A program made the translations under genes and the position numbers. From NCBI GenBank assembly GCA_012512335.1, contig JAAZEK010000143.1, forward strand, positions 1 through 8,791: a stretch of 8,791 nucleotides of DNA, in the 5' to 3' direction. The stretch is from Clostridiales bacterium (GTDB lineage Bacteria; Bacillota; Clostridia; Caldicoprobacterales; DTU083). The notes beneath the pieces are model-generated. The model made no database searches, was not told the DNA's origin, and saw only the letters and a program-made list of their open reading frames with translations. This document shows, one piece after another, positions 4,447 through 8,791 of the stretch; position 1 is the first letter of the stretch; each line of letters starts with the position of its first letter.

Positions 4447-7374
4447 CTATCTGAATACCGATACCATATTCTTAAATAAGTCTTCATTCTGCTTAATTTT
4501 ACTTTGGCCACCTACTACGCATAAATAATCGTTTTTTAATACATCAGCGGTCATCCCAGAAAGTCCTTTAATATCCCTAGCTGTAGTTGCTAGAATTTCG
4601 TCTCTCTCTTTTTGGATGCTTTCTTGGGTCAAACCTGTAAAGTAGTAGAGTTCTGACCGTTCTCCCTTCATTTGAGGGGTTAAGGGGGTATCTAGCCGGC
4701 TAATTGTACCAATGATATATTTTTTCATTTCTCTTTCATCAGCATCAAAATTCGCCAAGTAGTCCGTAAGACCATCATAGGCTTCCAAAGTCTCCCTCAA
4801 GTTGGGATCCCGATAGGAGGTAAAGATCATCATGCCACTTCGGGTAAAGGATATTGAAACACCATAAGCCCCACCTTGCACACGAACACGGTTCCATAAA
4901 TAATCCAAGTTACTAATAGTGCGTAATACCTGTAGAGTTCCACGGTAGGAATATCCCATTCTTATATAGCTAAAGCCTTTGGCCACATATTGAATTTTGC
5001 TTGGAGTTAAAAGCCCTTCATTATAAGCTTCTTCATGGAAGGGGAAGGGAGCACTTGGATATTCTTCCTTAGACAACTTCTGAGCAAAATTCCTAAATTG
5101 TTCAGCAAATCCCGGATATTCTTTTTCCGATATGGTGATACCTGCAATCAGGCTGTTCTTGCGGAAGATAAGCTGCACTGCTCGTTCCAGTTTTTCAACT
5201 AACTCAGGACTTTTGGAATCGAAATTATCTTCCAAGTCACATAAAAAGTGATAGAAGGCAATACCGGATGTTAGCTCTGAATATTTACCAGCTGGGGAAA
5301 AGTAGGAGCTTAAACGACTCATAGCCACTTGATTTCCAGCTTGGTTGATTATCATTTCCATACGGGACCGAGTCTCCTGAACTATTTCTTTCAAACGTCT
5401 TGCATCTTGGAAAACAGTTCCGTTTATAATCTCTTCGAGAAGCTCTATCAATTTAGGTATTTTATCAACAAGAGCTTTAGAGCTTACTACAAGCTTAGGT
5501 AGAAACTCACCATCCTCACCGTTTAAGGCGAGAGCTTGTAGGTTATATTGGATACCCCCAGTATGGATGTCTATTTCATTGGAAAGATCCTCATAGTGAT
5601 GATCTTTTGTACTCATCTTACCCAACAGGGTTGTCAATAAGCTAGCATAAGGAATTAGCTCGAAAGGAACTGAACTACTATTAAACCAGAGATTAAGATA
5701 CGCAATTCCGTTGGTTTCAATAGGATGATATAATAGCTTAACTCCAGCCACTTCCTGTTCGATGAGAGGAAGCTTTTCTGCTTCAGTTTCTATATCAGAA
5801 AGCTCTACCATAGGAATTTTAGCTAGATTTTCAGGAGAATCAAGCTCAGATTGTTTTTTCAAAAGCTGCTGGGTATTGCTAATGATTTCTTGGATACCCT
5901 TATCACTTAATTGGGCTTTATATGCCTGAAGCATCTCATCGATTTCCTGGTCCTTTTCTTCGGAAAGTCCAGGCTTAGGTTTAACAACAACCAAGCTGCT
6001 ATGGGTATTATTCAATAAGTACTTTTCTATCAGCTCTTCAAATAATGGTTGGGATAGAGCTTTTTTGACTTGCTCTATAGTATTTTCGAATCTCAAGTGT
6101 ATTGTAGGGTCTCCTCCATAGAGCCAGCTATCCAAGCATCTTAGCCCATATATCAAACCTTTTGGGTTACCTCCAAAGTCTGATTCTCTTAGCTTAAATT
6201 CTCTATAATTAATAGATGCTTCCACTAGCTTTTTATCTATACCCTTAGCTACAAGCTCCTTAAGTGTCTTTTCTACAAGCTCAATAAAAGGCTTCTCATC
6301 ATCATCATTAGCGTCCTTAACGACGATACTAAATGATGGTTGAAGCATATAGTTGCCATAAGAGCCAAACACATCCTTACCAATCCCAGCTTCCAGTAAG
6401 GCTTTTTTAAGTGGTGCTGCTGGGTTATCTAGCAGAAGGTACTGCAATATATCAAAAGCTAGGTATTGGAAAGGATCTGTAGAGCTTCCAACAGCAAAGT
6501 TTAAGCTCAGATAGGTTTTGCCCTCAGGATTATCTTGAGGTGATATGGAATATTCTACTTCCTGTCTATGCAATTCTGTAAAAGGAGCTTGCATATTAAT
6601 ATCGGAGTCGATTTCAGCCTTGACAAAACCATTTAAATATTCATCATTTATGAATTTCAGATGCTCTTCTATTTCGCCATTCCCATACAAATAAATATAG
6701 CTATTTGAAGGATGATAGTATTTTTTATGGAAAGCTAAGAAATCCTCTTGGGTCAGATGAGGTATGTAGTCTGGATCCCCTCCAGATTCATTGGCATAGG
6801 GAGTATCTGGATACAGCGATTCCTGGATTTTTCGGAACAGTATCTGTTCAGGAGAAGAGAAAGCACCTTTCATTTCATTGTATACTACGCCCTTGTATGT
6901 CAGTGGCTTATCAATATTTTCTAGCTCGTAGTGCCAACCTTCCTGCATCAGAGTTTCAGGCTGGTCATAAATATTGGGATGAAATACAGCATCCAAATAG
7001 ACATCCATTAGGTTTACAAAGTCCTTATCGTTTCGGCTGGCTATGGGATAAACAGTTTTATCTGGGTATGTCATGGCATTTAAGAAAGTGTTAAGCGAGC
7101 CCTTTGCTAACTCTACAAAAGGTTCCCTGACAGGAAACTTCCTGGAACCGCATAACACGGAATGCTCCATTATATGTGGCACCCCTGTGCTGTCTGGCGG
7201 TGGAGTGCGAAAAGCAATAGAGAACACTTTGTTATCATCTTCATTTTGTACATAGAGCAATTGAGCTCCAGTCTTCTCGTGAACAAACATCAAACCATTG
7301 GAATTTAACTCTTCAATTTCTGTAATTTCCAGTAATCGAAATCCGTTTGTCATATCTCCTTTTTTCATATTCAT
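4447..7374 (-). CDS. M16C zinc metallopeptidase, presequence protease (PreP/Cym1)-like
   Basis: This 975-residue protein matches the length of the M16C family. The inverted zinc motif HIMEH (His67, Glu70, His71) lies in GVPHIMEHSVLCGS. The distal zinc ligand is Glu167 in VVYNEMKGAF, 96 residues after His71 as in PreP. The C-terminal half carries RVQGGAYG with Arg831 and Tyr837, the substrate-binding pair from the inactive half of the clam-shell. So all four M16 lobes are present in one chain. The family degrades peptides into short pieces inside a closed chamber. With no signal peptide, this one is probably a cytosolic oligopeptidase. The start at 7374 is well supported: GGAG lies 8 bases upstream on the minus strand (complement at 7383-7386). 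A second AAGGAG precedes Met8 by only 2 bases and is too close to serve. The gene converges on the HMA gene and diverges from nagA; it seems to stand alone. Confidence 0.95.
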   Translation of the reverse strand: MNMKKGDMTNGFRLLEITEIEELNSNGLMFVHEKTGAQLLYVQNEDDNKVFSIAFRTPPPDSTGVPHIMEHSVLCGSRKFPVREPFVELAKGSLNTFLNAMTYPDKTVYPIASRNDKDFVNLMDVYLDAVFHPNIYDQPETLMQEGWHYELENIDKPLTYKGVVYNEMKGAFSSPEQILFRKIQESLYPDTPYANESGGDPDYIPHLTQEDFLAFHKKYYHPSNSYIYLYGNGEIEEHLKFINDEYLNGFVKAEIDSDINMQAPFTELHRQEVEYSISPQDNPEGKTYLSLNFAVGSSTDPFQYLAFDILQYLLLDNPAAPLKKALLEAGIGKDVFGSYGNYMLQPSFSIVVKDANDDDEKPFIELVEKTLKELVAKGIDKKLVEASINYREFKLRESDFGGNPKGLIYGLRCLDSWLYGGDPTIHLRFENTIEQVKKALSQPLFEELIEKYLLNNTHSSLVVVKPKPGLSEEKDQEIDEMLQAYKAQLSDKGIQEIISNTQQLLKKQSELDSPENLAKIPMVELSDIETEAEKLPLIEQEVAGVKLLYHPIETNGIAYLNLWFNSSSVPFELIPYASLLTTLLGKMSTKDHHYEDLSNEIDIHTGGIQYNLQALALNGEDGEFLPKLVVSSKALVDKIPKLIELLEEIINGTVFQDARRLKEIVQETRSRMEMIINQAGNQVAMSRLSSYFSPAGKYSELTSGIAFYHFLCDLEDNFDSKSPELVEKLERAVQLIFRKNSLIAGITISEKEYPGFAEQFRNFAQKLSKEEYPSAPFPFHEEAYNEGLLTPSKIQYVAKGFSYIRMGYSYRGTLQVLRTISNLDYLWNRVRVQGGAYGVSISFTRSGMMIFTSYRDPNLRETLEAYDGLTDYLANFDADEREMKKYIIGTISRLDTPLTPQMKGERSELYYFTGLTQESIQKERDEILATTARDIKGLSGMTADVLKNDYLCVVGGQSKIKQNEDLFKNMVSVFR

Positions 7375-7711
7375 TTAATAATCTCCTTTCGATAAATAAC
7401 AATTCTAACAATACTAAGATAACAAATAAACAACCACAATTATTAGTGTTAGTATAACCTTAATATTTCTACATCACTTTGGCAAATCCTGCCACGAATT
7501 TTACGTATAATAACCAAGGTAGAACTATTTTAACAATATCTCATCGATTTGAGAAGATGCCTCATTATGATTTAGAAGTGGATTTGAAGGATTTTACCTG
7601 TTACACATAGAATGAGTAAAAATAAGATGAAGCAAATAAGTGACCTTTTAGAAGATATTTGGTGTACCAGTTGGCTGGGAAGCGGAGACTAAAATAAAAA
7701 GGAGAATGTAG
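7375..7711. other. Divergent intergenic region between the M16 peptidase and nagA
   Basis: This 337-base AT-rich spacer holds no convincing gene. Going left to right it contains several elements. The peptidase ribosome site lies near 7383-7388 (minus). A TATACT -10-like hexamer is on the minus strand (complement of 7451-7456) without a good -35. A TGGCA-N5-TGCCA inverted repeat is at 7480-7494. A perfect TATAAT is at 7506-7511 on the plus strand. A small TCTCA/TGAGA inverted repeat is at 7539-7554. Two very short plus-strand frames, 7557-7610 (17 codons) and 7612-7692 (26 codons), lack ribosome sites. The nagA ribosome site GGAG is at 7701-7704. No riboswitch or tRNA fold was recognised. Confidence 0.55.
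7506..7511 (+). promoter_or_regulatory. Possible -10 hexamer (TATAAT) for nagA
   Basis: This is a perfect TATAAT about 200 bases upstream of the nagA ATG. The best -35-like hexamer, TTGGCA at 7479-7484, is 21 bases away, longer than the usual 17. The inverted repeat at 7480-7494 overlaps this spacer. Such a layout can mark an activator-dependent promoter, or the match may be chance in AT-rich DNA. Confidence 0.3.
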
Positions 7712-8791
7712 ATGAAAGCATTTATTAATGGATCCATTGTTACAGTGGATGGATTGATAGAAAATGGAGTAATAATAACGCAAAATGATAGAATTTTACA
7801 TGTTCTTGATAATAAGGATGGAAAGGTAGATGTTCCAAAAGAGTCGGAAGTTATAGATGCAAATGGACTATATATTGCACCTGGTTATGTAGATATGCAT
7901 TGCCATGGAGGCGGAGAAAAATATTTCTTTCAAGATCCTGAGATTGCTAGACTACACCACTTAAAAGGTGGCACTACATCAGTTTGTGCCACATTAGGCT
8001 ATACATATTCACATGAGGATACACTGAAATACACAGAAACAATATTGGAAGCATGTAAGGAAGAAAGGACCAATTTGGTTGGGATACATTTTGAGGGCCC
8101 ATACATTAGTACTAAATTTGGATCCAATTCTCATATGACAAGGCCTATAAATTCCACAGAGTATAAAGAATTATATGACCTTGCAAAGGGGTATATACGC
8201 CAATGGATGATATCACCGGAGTTAAAAGGGGCATCAGATTATGCGGACTTTATCTTGTCAAAAGGAATACCTTTGGCTCTCGGCCATACTGGTGCCTCAC
8301 CAAATATAATGTATGATTTCATAGACAGGGGAGCAACTATCATTACACATTTGTTTGATGCAATGGGATGTCACCTTGGGAATGATTCAGTGAGTGTAAC
8401 AGGGATCATTCAGGACAGTGTAAGCGATGCAGTGCTTTCAGTAGGAAACAAGGTATACTCTGAAATCATCTGTGACTCTTTGGCCATCCATGTCAAACCA
8501 GCAAATCTGAAGATGGTTTATCGATGTATTGGACCAGAACGAACCATACTAATAACAGACTGTACCATAACCCGCCTTAATCTGACAGGCTTTCAAAAAG
8601 ATGATATCCGAAGTGCACCGGACCTTAACTTTAATCATAGTGGAGGACTATCCGGAAGTAAACTAACTATGGAAATGGCTGCAAAAAATTATGTAAAATA
8701 TACAGGAGCAACTATTTCAGAAGTCGTTAAAATGGCGTCAGAAAATCCTGCTAAAGCTGTTGGAATATTTAATGAGGTAGGCTCCTTGAAA
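7712..8791 (+). CDS. nagA: NagA-like N-acetylglucosamine-6-phosphate deacetylase / amidohydrolase (3' truncated by window)
   Basis: The frame runs open from ATG 7712 for 360 codons to the window edge; NagA proteins are usually about 380-390 residues, so only the tail is missing. GGAG at 7701-7704 sits 7 bases before the ATG. Amidohydrolase landmarks occur in order: DMHCHGGG (Asp61, His63, His65), HFEGPYIS (Glu128, metal ligand), GHTGAS (His192), THLFDAMG (His213), DSLAIHV (His260), and ITDCT with the catalytic Asp283. The C-terminal LSGSKLTM and SENPAKAVGI segments are typical of NagA. The family removes the acetyl group from GlcNAc-6-P to give GlcN-6-P and acetate in amino-sugar recycling. 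Differences from the usual sequence are THLFDAM for THLFNAM, DSLAIHV for DG-x-HV and FGSNSH for KKGAH. It may therefore be a divergent NagA or a relative acting on another N-acyl sugar. No nagB or regulator is visible downstream because the window ends. Confidence 0.82.
   Translation, partial: MKAFINGSIVTVDGLIENGVIITQNDRILHVLDNKDGKVDVPKESEVIDANGLYIAPGYVDMHCHGGGEKYFFQDPEIARLHHLKGGTTSVCATLGYTYSHEDTLKYTETILEACKEERTNLVGIHFEGPYISTKFGSNSHMTRPINSTEYKELYDLAKGYIRQWMISPELKGASDYADFILSKGIPLALGHTGASPNIMYDFIDRGATIITHLFDAMGCHLGNDSVSVTGIIQDSVSDAVLSVGNKVYSEIICDSLAIHVKPANLKMVYRCIGPERTILITDCTITRLNLTGFQKDDIRSAPDLNFNHSGGLSGSKLTMEMAAKNYVKYTGATISEVVKMASENPAKAVGIFNEVGSLK

Noticed and set aside
6705..7255. Plus-strand frames at 6705-7094 and 7073-7255
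   Set aside because: They are antisense to the most conserved catalytic part of the M16 peptidase, including HIMEH and NEMKG.
7601..7783. 60-codon minus-strand frame opposite the nagA start
   Set aside because: Its composition is rich in Tyr, Phe and Ser with no known domain, it overlaps the nagA ribosome site and start, and it has no supporting signals of its own.

Overview
The window looks like chromosome from a low-GC, probably anaerobic Bacillota (Clostridia-type) bacterium. The grounds are AT-rich spacers, strong GGAGG-like ribosome binding sites, a LiaF-type cell-envelope protein, a long M16C peptidase of the kind common in Clostridia, and FNR-type operators in front of metal/di-iron genes. 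The species cannot be named from this sequence. No rRNA, tRNA, CRISPR array, transposase or phage gene was seen.

Layout. (1) 1-315 is the C-terminal end of a LiaF-like protein cut by the window edge. (2) 323-393 is a palindromic intergenic repeat of a type I recognise from many unrelated genomes, where it is often mis-annotated as a small protein. (3) 431-1669 is a 12-TM major facilitator transporter of unknown substrate. (4) 1683-4336 is the most interesting part. It holds a small hemerythrin-like (RIC-type) protein, a P1B-type metal ATPase with an unusual CPG transmembrane motif and no N-terminal metal-binding domain, and a separate 77-residue HMA (CPSC) protein. Two near-identical FNR/CRP-type boxes (1683-1696 and 4027-4040) precede the first and third genes. 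Each is centred 29.5 bases upstream of the first base of a -10 hexamer, which predicts position -41.5 and class II activation. (5) 4362-4416 is a strong hairpin terminator shared by the convergent HMA and peptidase genes. (6) 4447-7374 (minus) is a presequence-protease-like M16C zinc peptidase. (7) 7375-7711 is a 337-base divergent spacer with no clear gene. (8) 7712-8791 is a NagA-like amidohydrolase cut by the right edge.

How the genes may work together. The hemerythrin-like protein and the ATPase are 10 bases apart and probably share one transcript. The HMA gene has its own promoter with a matching operator and would be switched on with them. The simplest reading, which is inference, is a redox- or NO-responsive module pairing a di-iron protein with a metal exporter whose usual N-terminal metal-binding domain is supplied as a separate protein. 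The substrate metal is not settled by the sequence. The envelope protein, transporter, peptidase and deacetylase appear to be unrelated housekeeping or accessory neighbours.
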